A DNA stretch of 64,000 nt from positions 1 to 64,000 of the forward strand of contig JAPLBJ010000050.1 in the NCBI GenBank assembly GCA_026392845.1. Direction: 5' to 3'. Below the pieces are notes generated by a model. It was not told the DNA's origin, did no database searches, and saw only the letters and a program-made list of their open reading frames with translations. This stretch comes from Actinomycetota bacterium. GTDB lineage: Bacteria > Actinomycetota > Actinomycetes > Nanopelagicales > Nanopelagicaceae. Shown here piece after piece: positions 1-9,265 of this stretch; position 1 is the stretch's first letter, and each line of letters starts with the position of its first letter. Position numbers and translations under genes: made by a program.

Positions 1-1682
1 GTGACACCAGTTTTTCTTGGATACACGTTGCCAGATATCACAATCTCCTTGCCTACATTTAGAACTGCAGGGGCATTGAGGGAAAGGCGTGGTCGGATCT
101 GCACGAAGCTCTGATTGCTTACAGATGCGCCAACTTCCCATGTTCCCTCTGTTCGTATTTGTAAATATGTAAGAGAGGCGAAAGTTAGGGGTATTGAAAT
201 TGTCCCATCCGTTGAAGTGACTACTTCAGTTAGTTTCCTCCACGGTTGCTGATCAGATTTTCTGTATTCAACGATTACAGGAATTCCACTCTTTCCAACC
301 TTATTTTCACCGGTGATCAGACCAGATAGTAGAAATGGCTGACCATAGGTAATTTCATTTTTATCTACCGAAATAGTGCTTGTTAATTCCTCTGGGGCAA
401 ATGACATTGCAGCAGTTCGTATTGCTTGCGTTGCCGCTTCTGCTTCCATTCCCAACGTCCATAAAGCCACACCTGCAAGTTTGTACTTCTCAACCAATGC
501 GGCTCGAATTGCATATGACTGACTATCTTGAAACCAAGCAGTTCGCGAAACCGTACATGAGGTAGCTAAACCCTTTGTATTTTCGCCATTATAAATTTGA
601 TTATATGAATAAGTGGATTCGGCAGTCTTGGTATCGAATAATGGAATTGATTTATCAATAATTGCCTTCTCGTTTGCATAATTCATTTTAAAAGTTGCAG
701 CCTTAGCTCCTAGTTTTGTTCCAGCGGGTGCTGATGTTGGACAAGATCCGACTATTTTTGTTATCCAATCACGGCCATAACCAGGCAATCCAACAAAGAC
801 TTTAGAAGAATCCATCACACTTACCGCGTATTTGACAGCACGTTCTGTCCATTCGATTGGACCAATCGGTCCAGGTTTAGCAACTGAATAGTCATACGTC
901 ATTATTCGCAAACGATCAATATCATTTGCAATTGCTGCCCATGCATAGACCGTGTAACCCTTGCTCTTTTGTGTTGGATCGAAAAGTACTGGGGTGGTAA
1001 CAGATAACGTTTTACCATCTGAATGAAGTTTTACGCTTAGCTCTTTTATAAATGCTACCCACAATGGTGATGTTTTAGCCCACGTTGTGTTTCCATCAAC
1101 AAATGCAAAGCCTTCAAAATCTAAGTCAATTCCATCAAAATTATTTGTGCTTACAAGCGTTGCAATACTTTCCACAATTTGAGTACGGCTCTGTGTATTA
1201 GCTAGTAAGCCAGAGAGTTGTAATTTTGCTGTGCCATCCGTAATTGTCGGAACTACCGATATTCCAGCTCGCTTCATCAAGCAGGCTGTTGTTGCCATTG
1301 GCCACGAAGGATTACCGGTTACATAATCATTACGGATTGTCGTTGCACTTTTGAGTGTGAACCAAAAAGGATTTACCTCTTTTATAAGGTCAGCGTTTGT
1401 GAAGAGATACGAAGCCGTAAGACTTTCATTTTCAGCCTGACCATACTGAGTCGCATCACATATTTCAGCAGTAGCAGTTTCATTTCGACCAATTCCTGGA
1501 ATCTTCTTTACAAATGGCATCACAGTTTTTACTGAATAGTATGGAATCCAACCTGAGAGTATTTCTCGCGGTGGTTGATTTGGAGAATCCGCACTATTTG
1601 AATGTGGAATAAACAGAGTTAGAAATACCGAGGTGAGGAGAATCGTTGTTACACGGGATACGAATCTCGGTTTCATGCCCAT
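1..1682 (-). CDS. Secreted glycoside hydrolase family 18 (chitinase-like) protein, partial
   Basis: The reading frame is open from the ATG at 1674-1676 (an in-frame ATG two codons earlier ends at 1682) to the window edge, so the C-terminus is missing. About 558 residues are visible. Residues 1-29 form a signal peptide with a basic start and hydrophobic core. A GH18 TIM barrel follows, with the family motif DGIDLDFE at about 181-188; the last Glu is the expected catalytic acid. MTYDYS near 258 and a late ALWTLG segment also fit GH18. From about residue 420 the chain becomes Ser/Thr-rich and beta-like, probably Ig-like repeats. It probably hydrolyses chitin or another GlcNAc polymer outside the cell; the substrate is inferred from family only. 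Confidence 0.85.
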   Translation of the reverse strand, partial: MGMKPRFVSRVTTILLTSVFLTLFIPHSNSADSPNQPPREILSGWIPYYSVKTVMPFVKKIPGIGRNETATAEICDATQYGQAENESLTASYLFTNADLIKEVNPFWFTLKSATTIRNDYVTGNPSWPMATTACLMKRAGISVVPTITDGTAKLQLSGLLANTQSRTQIVESIATLVSTNNFDGIDLDFEGFAFVDGNTTWAKTSPLWVAFIKELSVKLHSDGKTLSVTTPVLFDPTQKSKGYTVYAWAAIANDIDRLRIMTYDYSVAKPGPIGPIEWTERAVKYAVSVMDSSKVFVGLPGYGRDWITKIVGSCPTSAPAGTKLGAKAATFKMNYANEKAIIDKSIPLFDTKTAESTYSYNQIYNGENTKGLATSCTVSRTAWFQDSQSYAIRAALVEKYKLAGVALWTLGMEAEAATQAIRTAAMSFAPEELTSTISVDKNEITYGQPFLLSGLITGENKVGKSGIPVIVEYRKSDQQPWRKLTEVVTSTDGTISIPLTFASLTYLQIRTEGTWEVGASVSNQSFVQIRPRLSLNAPAVLNVGKEIVISGNVYPRKTGV

Positions 1683-1769
1683 AAGGTTTTTTAGAGTATC
1701 GGGTGGACTTGAGAAAATCCTTAGACCACGCCACATAATCAGTAGCGCACTATCGCAATCCGCTTTTTG

Positions 1770-2063
1770 CTATTTATCTTCTGGGGCAGGACGCAATCCT
1801 GCGTGAATTTCTTTACATGTAGGGCAGATTGGATATTTTTCTGGATCACGTGAAGGTATCCATTTTTTACCACATAATGCTTTCACCGCTTTGCCAGTGA
1901 CTGCAGACTCGACAATTTTTTCTTTCTTAACATAATGTGAAAAACGATCATGACTTCCATCGTCTTCAACAAGCTCTGGGCGAGTCAATAAATCTGTATC
2001 GGTATCGCCTTGAGTCCCAAGTTTCTTAAAGATTCCCATGATGGGAGCAAGGATACCCGCCAT
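1770..2063 (-). CDS. DUF3039 family protein
   Basis: This 97-residue protein matches the actinobacterial DUF3039 family: an acidic middle part followed by a conserved C-terminal block with ALCGKKW, the sequence RDPEKYP and a CPTC pair. The three cysteines (C-x17-C-x2-C) suggest a small zinc site. The function of the family is unknown. It is divergent from argF with 42 bases between start codons. A start at the second Met (residue 9) is possible; no clear ribosome binding site decides between them. Confidence 0.8.
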   Translation of the reverse strand: MAGILAPIMGIFKKLGTQGDTDTDLLTRPELVEDDGSHDRFSHYVKKEKIVESAVTGKAVKALCGKKWIPSRDPEKYPICPTCKEIHAGLRPAPEDK

Positions 2064-2071
2064 ATCTTGCT

Positions 2072-2099
2072 TTGAGCATCCTCTTTCTGCGGGTAGAAT
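2072..2099 (+). promoter_or_regulatory. Predicted promoter of argF (leaderless)
   Basis: TTGAGC (2072-2077), a 16-base spacer and TAGAAT (2094-2099) form a plausible sigma-70-type promoter. The -10 box ends six bases before the argF ATG, so the transcript would begin at or next to the start codon. No Shine-Dalgarno sequence is present. Confidence 0.5.
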
Positions 2100-2105
2100 T
2101 GCTAA

Positions 2106-3047
2106 ATGAAGGACTTATTACACACTGCAGATTTATCCCGCGAGGATGTTGAACTCCTGCTCGCAACTGCAAGTGACTTCGCGGCAAAACCACTATCGGC
2201 CTCCACAGCGCTAGCAAATAAAACGGTAGCTATTTATATGACAAAGCCTTCAACGCGCACTCGCCTTTCCTCTGAAACTGCCGTTGCTCACTTAGGTGGA
2301 ACTCCGATATTTATCCGTGGTGATGAACTGCAATTAGGTCGCGGTGAAACCATTGCAGATACTGCAAAAATAATTAGCGGCTATTGCGATGCACTAATTA
2401 TTAGAACATTTGCGCAAAGCGAAGTTGATGAACTTGGTATGCATGCCTCTATTCCTGTAATTAATGCACTCACTGATGATGATCACCCAACACAATTACT
2501 TGCAGATTGGCTAACAATTCGCGAAACTTTCGGCAAAGATATTGCAGGCAGAAAATTTGTTTATCTTGGTGATGGAAACAATATGGCTAACGCCTGGCTC
2601 GTCATGGGAGCAATCATGGGAGCACATGTTGTTACTGCAACCCCCGAAGGTAAATGGGCTCCAAATAGAAAGTATGTTGATATGGCACAACAGATAGCTA
2701 AAAAGAGTGGTGCCACTATCGAAGTAATCCATAACGCAGATGAAGCAGCACGCGGTGCGAGTGTTTTATATACAGATGTGTGGATGTCGATGGGTGATTC
2801 AGAATTTGATCGAAAAGAGAAAGTTGCTGCACTGTCTCCCTTCTCTGTAACAGATTCTTTGATGGCCGCTACCGAAAAAGATTCAATATTCATGCATTGT
2901 TTACCAGCGCATCGCGGAGAGGAAGTTTCTGCATCTGTAATTGATGGTCCACGATCTGTAATTTGGCGCGAGGCTTACCATCGCCGCACAACTATTCAGG
3001 CGCTTTTGTATCACTTATCTCGCGGAGAACTAGCAGGTTCGAAGTAG
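2106..3047 (+). CDS. argF: Ornithine carbamoyltransferase
   Basis: Transfers the carbamoyl group from carbamoyl phosphate to ornithine, giving citrulline in arginine synthesis. The 313-residue length is normal for the anabolic enzyme. The carbamoyl-phosphate loop STRTR is at residues 49-53, HPTQ at 127-130, the ornithine-binding DVWMSMG at 224-230 and the HCLP loop with the reactive Cys at 264-267. SMG and HCLP separate it from aspartate carbamoyltransferase. It stands alone, without other arg genes, and is followed by the transhydrogenase genes on the same strand. The start is chosen from the -10 box six bases upstream, which implies leaderless translation. Confidence 0.95.
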   Translation: MKDLLHTADLSREDVELLLATASDFAAKPLSASTALANKTVAIYMTKPSTRTRLSSETAVAHLGGTPIFIRGDELQLGRGETIADTAKIISGYCDALIIRTFAQSEVDELGMHASIPVINALTDDDHPTQLLADWLTIRETFGKDIAGRKFVYLGDGNNMANAWLVMGAIMGAHVVTATPEGKWAPNRKYVDMAQQIAKKSGATIEVIHNADEAARGASVLYTDVWMSMGDSEFDRKEKVAALSPFSVTDSLMAATEKDSIFMHCLPAHRGEEVSASVIDGPRSVIWREAYHRRTTIQALLYHLSRGELAGSK

Positions 3048-3079
3048 CCTGACTCGCAAGTAACCGATACCTTATGGGC

Positions 3080-4210
3080 ATGCGAGTAGCCGTCCCTTTA
3101 GAAATTCGAGATGGAGAGAAGCGCGTAGCGCTTGTCCCAGACATCATTAACAAACTCACCAGACTTGGACTCGATGTCGTTATCGAATCAGGTGCTGGCA
3201 TCCATGCTCAAGCAACTGATGCAGATTATGTAAGTGCAGGCGCATCAATTGCTAAGAGTGAAGTGCTCAGTGACGCCGATGTTGTTTTATCAGTACAGCC
3301 ACTCACTCCAGCGCAGATGTCTAAGTTGAAAAAGGGTGCAATTACCATTTCATTCCTTTCTCCCGTTACTGCAGTTGATTCCATTGAGGCAGCAGCAAGC
3401 GCAGGAGTTACTGCTTTCTCACTTGAACTCGTTCCACGTATTTCGCGTGCTCAGTCAATGGATGCACTAACTTCACAGGCGCTATGTGCGGGTTATCGCG
3501 CAGTGCTCGTTGGTGCAGAAATGTCACCGCGTTTCTTCCCATTACTTATGACAGCAGCTGGAACTGTTACACCGGCTCAAGTACTTGTACTAGGTGCGGG
3601 TGTTGCAGGACTGCAAGCAATTGCAACAGCTCGTCGACTTGGCGCAGTTGTTTCTGCCTACGATGTGCGTCCATCTTCTGCTGATGAAGTGAAATCAATG
3701 GGTGCAACATTTATTGATCTCGAACTTGAAGCACTAGAAGGTGCTGGTGGTTACGCACGCGAGATGACAGAAGAGCGCGCAGCAAAACAGCGCGAACTTT
3801 TGACTCCTTACATTGCTAAATCACATTTAGTCATTACTACTGCAGCAGTTCCTGGTCGCGCTGCTCCACGTTTGATGACGCAAGCAATGGTTGATTCCAT
3901 GGCTCCAGGAACAATCATCGTTGACTTAGCTGCAGAATCTGGCGGCAATGTTGAGGGATCAAAGCCAGGTGAAGTTGTTACTACCTCTGGTGGAGTAAAG
4001 ATTTGGGGCGGAAAAGATGTTCCGAGCCAGTTGTCTTTCCATGCTTCCAGCTTGTATTCACGAAACGTAGTCAATCTACTTACTCTATTTACTAAGGCTG
4101 GCGCAGATGGTGCCCCTGTCTCATTTGACCTCAATTTTGAGGATGAAATTATCAATGGTGCAGCAGTAACACATGCTGGTGCTCGCAGAAATTCAGGAGG
4201 AGCTAAGTAA
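3080..4210 (+). CDS. pntA: NAD(P) transhydrogenase subunit alpha, soluble NAD-binding part
   Basis: This is domain I of proton-translocating transhydrogenase, which passes hydride between NADH and NADP+ using the proton gradient. The 376-residue chain has the alanine dehydrogenase/PNT N-terminal fold (start MRVAVPLEIRDGEKR) and a Rossmann loop VLGAGVAGLQA near residues 170-180. It lacks the membrane helices found in one-chain PntA; these are encoded by the next gene. An ATG at 3074 is also in frame, but TACCTT at 3068-3073 lies exactly six bases before the ATG at 3080, so 3080 is preferred as a leaderless start. Its stop overlaps the next ATG by one base. Confidence 0.93.
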   Translation: MRVAVPLEIRDGEKRVALVPDIINKLTRLGLDVVIESGAGIHAQATDADYVSAGASIAKSEVLSDADVVLSVQPLTPAQMSKLKKGAITISFLSPVTAVDSIEAAASAGVTAFSLELVPRISRAQSMDALTSQALCAGYRAVLVGAEMSPRFFPLLMTAAGTVTPAQVLVLGAGVAGLQAIATARRLGAVVSAYDVRPSSADEVKSMGATFIDLELEALEGAGGYAREMTEERAAKQRELLTPYIAKSHLVITTAAVPGRAAPRLMTQAMVDSMAPGTIIVDLAAESGGNVEGSKPGEVVTTSGGVKIWGGKDVPSQLSFHASSLYSRNVVNLLTLFTKAGADGAPVSFDLNFEDEIINGAAVTHAGARRNSGGAK

Positions 4211-4488
4211 TGAGTGCAGTTGCCATCATCTCCATCTTCACGCTGGCGGTATTCGTCGGATTTGAAGTTGTATCTAAAGTTTCCTCAACGCTGCACACAC
4301 CTCTTATGAGTGGTGCAAATGCAATTCACGGTGTGATCTTGGTTGGAGCAATAATTGTTGCCGACCACAGCACTACAAATCTTGAACTTGGATTAGCTGT
4401 TGGAGCAATCGTGCTTGCAACTATCAATATGGTCGGTGGCTTTGTCGTAACAGATCGAATGCTTGAAATGTTCAAGGGTAAGAAATAA
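4210..4488 (+). CDS. pntA2: NAD(P) transhydrogenase subunit alpha, membrane part
   Basis: A 92-residue hydrophobic protein with three to four membrane helices and the sequence HTPLMSGANAIHG, typical of the domain II segment of split PntA (PntAb). It forms half of the proton channel together with PntB. It overlaps both neighbours by a single base (TAATG), indicating translational coupling in a pntA-pntA2-pntB operon. The split three-gene form is common in Actinobacteria and Alphaproteobacteria. Confidence 0.92.
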   Translation: MSAVAIISIFTLAVFVGFEVVSKVSSTLHTPLMSGANAIHGVILVGAIIVADHSTTNLELGLAVGAIVLATINMVGGFVVTDRMLEMFKGKK

Positions 4489-5879
4489 TGAGCCGCACTA
4501 TCTATGACCTCATTGGCCTTTTTGCAGGTGTCTGCTTTATTCTTGCACTCAAAGGTTTGTCACATCCAAAGACTGCACGCCGTGGAAATAAAATCGGTGC
4601 ACTTGGTGCAACTATTGCAATGCTCGTTGTTTTCTTTTATGCAAATGAAGGCTCCTCTCTTCCGCTCAATAACTTAGGGTGGATTCTTGGCGCAATAGCT
4701 GTTGGAGCACTCGTTGGCGTGCCTGCTGCTCGCAAAGTTCAAATGACCCAGATGCCACAACTAGTTGCACTATTCAATGGTGTTGGTGGCGGCGCAGCTG
4801 CACTTGTTGCAATCGTTGAATACCTTCACTTAGGTGATACAGCTACAACTGCAGAAGTTATTTTCACAGTATTTACAGTCATCGTTGGATGCGTTTCATT
4901 TAGCGGTTCCATCATTACATTTATGAAGCTTCAAGAACTTATGACTACACGTCCAGTTGTCTTTCCTGGAGGGCGCTTCGTTATTGCAGGAACACTCGTT
5001 GCTGTATTAGGCGTAGCGGTATGGGTTGTAACTGCTCTTGGAACAACTCCGCTATTGGTTCTTGCCGGTCTCTCTCTTCTTTTTGGCGTGCTCTTCGTAC
5101 TACCAGTTGGTGGCGCAGATGTACCGATTGTCATCTCACTTCTCAATGCATTTACTGGTCTAACAGTTGCTGCAAGTGGATACGTGCTCGACTCTGTTCT
5201 ATTGATTATTGCTGGAACGCTCGTAGGAGCTTCAGGAACAATCCTGACTCGCTTGATGGCAGAGGCCATGGGACGTTCACTCTTTGGAACACTCTTTGGT
5301 GCATTTACTGCAAAGCCACAAGATACTTCTGGGGTTGCCGAAGATCGCCCAGTGCGTTCAGGTTCACCAGATGACGTTGCAATCTTGCTCAACTATGCAC
5401 GTCGCGTAGTTATCGTTCCTGGTTTTGGACTTGCCGTTGCGCAAGCACAGCACACAGTTCGCGAACTTGCAGATTTGATGATTTCTAAAGGCATTGATGT
5501 TGCATATGGAATTCACCCAGTTGCAGGACGTATGCCTGGTCATATGAACGTACTTCTTGCCGAAGCAAATGTTCCATACGATCAACTTCTTGAAATGGAT
5601 GAAGTGAATCCAACTTTTGGTCAAACAGATGTTGCAATCGTTATTGGTGCAAATGACGTTGTGAATCCTGCAGCGCAGAACACACCTGGTTGCCCGATTT
5701 ATGGAATGCCAATTCTTGAAGTTTCAAATGCTGCAAATGTAATTTTCTTGAAGCGTTCTATGCGTCCTGGTTTTGCGGGAATCGAGAATGAACTTCTCTA
5801 TGATCCAAAGACCATGCTTCTATTCGGTGATGCGAAAGCTTCCCTCACTAAGGTAGTTGGAGCGCTTAAGGCACTTTAG
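4488..5879 (+). CDS. pntB: NAD(P) transhydrogenase subunit beta
   Basis: This 463-residue protein has about nine N-terminal membrane helices (domain II) followed from about residue 290 by the NADP-binding domain III. Domain III contains VPGFGLAVAQAQH, GIHPVAGRMPGHMNVLLAE and IVIGANDVVNPAA, all family hallmarks. Together with the two upstream subunits it makes NADPH from NADH at the cost of protons. In a streamlined aerobic heterotroph this is a likely main NADPH source. A hairpin terminator follows at 5894-5955. Confidence 0.95.
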   Translation: MSRTIYDLIGLFAGVCFILALKGLSHPKTARRGNKIGALGATIAMLVVFFYANEGSSLPLNNLGWILGAIAVGALVGVPAARKVQMTQMPQLVALFNGVGGGAAALVAIVEYLHLGDTATTAEVIFTVFTVIVGCVSFSGSIITFMKLQELMTTRPVVFPGGRFVIAGTLVAVLGVAVWVVTALGTTPLLVLAGLSLLFGVLFVLPVGGADVPIVISLLNAFTGLTVAASGYVLDSVLLIIAGTLVGASGTILTRLMAEAMGRSLFGTLFGAFTAKPQDTSGVAEDRPVRSGSPDDVAILLNYARRVVIVPGFGLAVAQAQHTVRELADLMISKGIDVAYGIHPVAGRMPGHMNVLLAEANVPYDQLLEMDEVNPTFGQTDVAIVIGANDVVNPAAQNTPGCPIYGMPILEVSNAANVIFLKRSMRPGFAGIENELLYDPKTMLLFGDAKASLTKVVGALKAL

Positions 5880-5893
5880 AAAGTAGACAAGCC

Positions 5894-5957
5894 AAAAGCT
5901 GCGGCTATGGTGACTGAAAAGATAAGAGCACAGTCACCTTTAGCCCAGCTTTTTGCT
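5894..5957 (+). terminator. Terminator after pntB
   Basis: An imperfect inverted repeat pairs 5894-5915 with 5932-5953: AAAAGCTG with CAGCTTTT on the outside and GGTGACT with AGTCACC inside, leaving a 16-base loop. T-rich sequence follows. The A/T flanks on both arms could let it act in either direction, but no minus-strand gene ends here. Confidence 0.6.
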
Positions 5958-6025
5958 TTACACCTTTTCGAATTGCAAGTAGTTGAAAGTTCAATTACTC
6001 TTGGCGTAGTCGAAGGGGAATCGAA

Positions 6026-7108
6026 ATGCCTGCAGTAACCGTTAGCGATATAACAATTTTGCCTCGCGTGAGTAGCGCACCTGATGCTCGTGCACGTCGT
6101 GTGAAAAGTATTACGACTGCACCTCAAGGTTTTGAAGGCGAAGGCTTTCCGGTTCGTCGCGCATTTGCAGGCGTAGACATTGCAGAACTAGATCCCTTTA
6201 TTCACTTAGATCAAATGGGCGAAGTTGAATACGCACCGGGAGAACCAAAAGGAACTCCATGGCATCCACACCGTGGCTTTGAAACTGTTACTTACATAAT
6301 CGATGGAATTTTTGATCACCGAGATAACAATGGTGGTGGTGGAACAATTACAGATGGCGATACTCAGTGGATGACTGCTGGCGCCGGAATTCTTCATATT
6401 GAAACTCCCCCAGAACATTTAGTAATGAGCGGTGGGTTATTTCACGGCTTTCAATTATGGGTGAATTTACCTGCAGCTAAGAAGTGGTCACCTCCCGCTT
6501 ATCAAGATGTTCGTGCAAAAGATGTTGCGCTAGTTTCTTCAGCAGATGGTGGATCTCTCATTCGAATCATTGCTGGCGAAGTAGATGGTCATCAAGGACC
6601 AGGAACAACACAAACTCCAATTACTTTGGTGCATGCAACTGTTGCACCGGGAGCCGAACTTCGACTTCCTTGGCGTCGTGATTACAACGCACTTGTTTAT
6701 ACATTAGCTGGACATGGTTTTGTTGGTGAAGAATCTCGCCCTGTACAGATGGGTCAACTCACTGTCTTTGATGAAGGTGACACGATTGTTGTTCGCGCAG
6801 CAAATAATCAAGAGTCACGTTCACCTGCATTGGAACTATTCATTCTTGGAGGCCAACCAATCAAAGAACCTGTTGCTTGGATGGGTCCATTTGTAATGAA
6901 TACAAAGCAAGAAGTTCTACAAGCCTTTGAAGATTTCCAAAAGGGTTTGCTTGGAACAATTCCTGCTATTTACCGTGAAGATGCCACACCAAAGAAGCCG
7001 TTGAATCGTAGCGGCGAAGGCTCAAAACTTGGTGGAGATTCAAAGGCGACATCTGCAGATGAAATCCTCAACGTGCATGGAGCGCCAACAACTATTCAAG
7101 AAAAGTGA
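6026..7108 (+). CDS. Pirin family protein
   Basis: A 360-residue bicupin with the pirin signature: HPHRGFETVTY and the downstream HxE site (QWMTAGAGILHIE), which bind a single metal ion. The second cupin (about residues 190-290) matches the pirin C-terminal domain. Bacterial pirins have been described as quercetin dioxygenases or redox-linked regulators; which applies here cannot be told. AAGGGGAA lies about six bases before the ATG. The C-terminal 70 residues are low-complexity and variable. It is a single gene, set apart from pntB by a terminator. Confidence 0.88.
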   Translation: MPAVTVSDITILPRVSSAPDARARRVKSITTAPQGFEGEGFPVRRAFAGVDIAELDPFIHLDQMGEVEYAPGEPKGTPWHPHRGFETVTYIIDGIFDHRDNNGGGGTITDGDTQWMTAGAGILHIETPPEHLVMSGGLFHGFQLWVNLPAAKKWSPPAYQDVRAKDVALVSSADGGSLIRIIAGEVDGHQGPGTTQTPITLVHATVAPGAELRLPWRRDYNALVYTLAGHGFVGEESRPVQMGQLTVFDEGDTIVVRAANNQESRSPALELFILGGQPIKEPVAWMGPFVMNTKQEVLQAFEDFQKGLLGTIPAIYREDATPKKPLNRSGEGSKLGGDSKATSADEILNVHGAPTTIQEK

Positions 7109-7204
7109 GTGCAGAACAACTTTTTTCAAGATTAGAACTACTTCGGGGCAACTTCTTTTCAAGACAAGTGAGACTTCAAAATTTCCTTTTTCAAACAAAG
7201 TGAG
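7095..7204 (+). repeat. Three copies of a 15-base direct repeat at the end of the pirin gene
   Basis: TTCAAGAAAAGTGAG (7095-7109), TTCAAGACAAGTGAG (7158-7172) and TTCAAACAAAGTGAG (7190-7204) differ at one to three positions. The first copy contains the pirin stop codon; the other two lie in the gap before the next gene. A fourth, poorer match (TTCACGAAAAG) starts near 7221. This looks like decayed duplication of the 3' end. Confidence 0.6.
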
Positions 7205-7286
7205 AGTTCGGAAGAACTTCGATTCACGAAAAGGGCATGTGTATAACTAATAAGTAATGTCAGTACCTTCCTAAAGTATTCACTCT

Positions 7287-8600
7287 ATGAAGATCGCGAG
7301 TTCAGATGTGGCAGCACTTTTGCGCGCGACCCCAGGTATTGAAACTCTTGCCTCTCTTATTGCAATTGATCCCCGCACCCTGGAAAGTGGCGCACGAATA
7401 GATTATTTGAGCGCACTTGAGCGCCAAAGCGCCTGGCTTCAAGCAGCAATGCAACGAGCGATTGTTGCCGTCGCTGGTGAAGAGCCATCCGTTGGTGAAG
7501 GTATTTTCTTCGGAGTAGATGATGCAGAGCGTGAAGATATTTCTACCGCTTTGCGTATGTCTCCAAATAGCGCACAGATTCGTATCGATGTTGCTCGCAC
7601 TCTAGTCAACCATCTACCAAATACATGCTCCGCCCTTGCTTCCGGTGAAATCTCCCCCGCACATGCAACTGTCATTGCTCGCGAAACAGCCTCTGCTATT
7701 CGTGACGGGTTACCTCAGTTTGCAATATATGAAATAGAGAGCAAAGCCCTTGCCCATGCAGAATTCCACACTCCAGCGCAGGTCGCCAATAAAGTTCGTA
7801 CAGTATTAGCAACTGTTGCTCCTGCTAATTTTGAAAGTATCGTTGATAAGGCACGTGATACACGACGTGTTAGTTGTTACCGAGAAAATGATGGAATGTC
7901 CACAGTTGTCGCAATCCTTCCAGCTGAGGATGCTCAACTCGTTATGAAAGCAATTGAAGCATTTATCATTCGCTCAGAGCGTAGTGAAAAAGCTCAAGAT
8001 GCAAGCGAGTCACGTGGCGAAAAAGATCCTCGTAGTGCAGATATGAAACGTGCAGATGCACTCACCGAGATGGCATCTCAATCACTTGCTGCCATGAGTG
8101 AAGATTTACTCGCACACCGTCGTCCAATTACCGTAAATGTCATAATCGATCTTCCAACTCTTTTAGGACTTGCAGAAAATCCAGGACAACTCGCTGGTTA
8201 TGGTGCAATTCCCGCCTCTGTTGCCCGAACACTTGCCTCCGATGGAAAATGGCGAAGATTTATAACTGATCCGCACAGTGGTGCACTTCTAGATTACGGG
8301 CGTGAAACATATTTTCCTCCACAACAACTTGTTGATTTTCTAATTGCACGAGACCGAACATGCAGATTTCCTGGATGTCGACAGTCGGCATATCGAGGGG
8401 ATCTCGATCATGCACAGAGTTGGGAAAGTGGCGGAGACACGAGTGCACAAAATTTGGGTGCACTCTGTAGAAGGCATCATCGGATGAAAACGCATGGCGG
8501 ATGGGATTTAGTCAGCAACAGCGATGGCTCATGCGATTGGAAATCTCCAACGGGCAAAGAGTTCCACGTACCTGCTCGCCCGATACTCGAAGCGGTTTAG
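7287..8600 (+). CDS. DUF222 / HNH endonuclease domain protein
   Basis: A 437-residue protein of the actinobacterial DUF222-HNH (13E12-like) family. The N-terminal half is helical DUF222. The C-terminal HNH nuclease begins near residue 355 with RTCRFPGC, then DLDHAQSW and NLGALCRRHHRMKTHGGW. All zinc and catalytic residues (two Cys pairs, Asp-His, HH) are present, so the nuclease looks intact. Such genes are often multicopy in Actinobacteria and may travel with mobile DNA, but no element ends are visible. Its natural target is unknown. The ATG has no strong ribosome binding site. Confidence 0.88.
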   Translation: MKIASSDVAALLRATPGIETLASLIAIDPRTLESGARIDYLSALERQSAWLQAAMQRAIVAVAGEEPSVGEGIFFGVDDAEREDISTALRMSPNSAQIRIDVARTLVNHLPNTCSALASGEISPAHATVIARETASAIRDGLPQFAIYEIESKALAHAEFHTPAQVANKVRTVLATVAPANFESIVDKARDTRRVSCYRENDGMSTVVAILPAEDAQLVMKAIEAFIIRSERSEKAQDASESRGEKDPRSADMKRADALTEMASQSLAAMSEDLLAHRRPITVNVIIDLPTLLGLAENPGQLAGYGAIPASVARTLASDGKWRRFITDPHSGALLDYGRETYFPPQQLVDFLIARDRTCRFPGCRQSAYRGDLDHAQSWESGGDTSAQNLGALCRRHHRMKTHGGWDLVSNSDGSCDWKSPTGKEFHVPARPILEAV

Positions 8601-8690
8601 TAACTTTATATCTCGTCCATATGGGGTATTACAGCAAGATTTCAGAATTCAAGGTTTCAAACCATCATCTAGATAGGTAATACTTCTCAA

Positions 8691-9263
8691 ATGATTTGGT
8701 GGCCAACGGAAGTTCCAACGCTTTCGCGCGGACTAATTACTCTGCGCCCTGCGCGAGAGAGTGACATCCCAGCAATATATGAGGCCTGCCAAGATCCAAT
8801 CATTCCAAAGTTCACGACCGTGCCAGCAAATTACACAATGGCGCATGCAGAATTCTTTATTCGTGAAAAAGCACCTCAGTCATTTCTCAACCAAAGCGAA
8901 CTCCTATTGATAATTGAAAAGGGAGTTGGTGCGGATGCACGTTTTGTTGGACCCATCTCTTTCCATTCCTTCGATGTAGCAAATGAGTGTGCTGAAATCG
9001 GATATTGGATAACTAAAGAGATGCGCGGGGCTGGAATTGCAAAAATCGCATGCCAAATGCTCACTGATTATGGATTTACAACAATGGGTTACAAGCGTAT
9101 TCAAGCCCATGTCAATGTTGAGAATATTGCTTCGCGTAAATTATTACTTGCATCTGGATATACACTCGAGGGAGTTATCAGATCTAAGGTAAAAGAGGAT
9201 GACGGCCAATTTACAGATATGGCACTATTTTCTGTTTTGCGTGATGAATGGAAGGGATTATAA
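8691..9263 (+). CDS. GNAT family N-acetyltransferase (RimJ/RimL type)
   Basis: A 190-residue acetyltransferase of the RimJ/RimL branch. Visible features are an N-terminal LRPARESDIPAIYEAC strand-helix, EIGYWITKEMRGAGIA with the acetyl-CoA binding turn near residues 103-118, and a NIASRKLLLASGYTLEG block near 141-157. Substrates of this branch include ribosomal protein N-termini, amino acids and aminoglycosides; none can be assigned here. A near-consensus TAATAC seven bases before the ATG suggests a leaderless start. The next gene follows after two bases. Confidence 0.85.
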   Translation: MIWWPTEVPTLSRGLITLRPARESDIPAIYEACQDPIIPKFTTVPANYTMAHAEFFIREKAPQSFLNQSELLLIIEKGVGADARFVGPISFHSFDVANECAEIGYWITKEMRGAGIAKIACQMLTDYGFTTMGYKRIQAHVNVENIASRKLLLASGYTLEGVIRSKVKEDDGQFTDMALFSVLRDEWKGL

Positions 9264-9265
9264 GA

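Noticed and set aside
7287-8600. DUF222/HNH gene as part of an active mobile element
   Set aside because: No terminal inverted repeats, target duplication or partner genes were seen around it.
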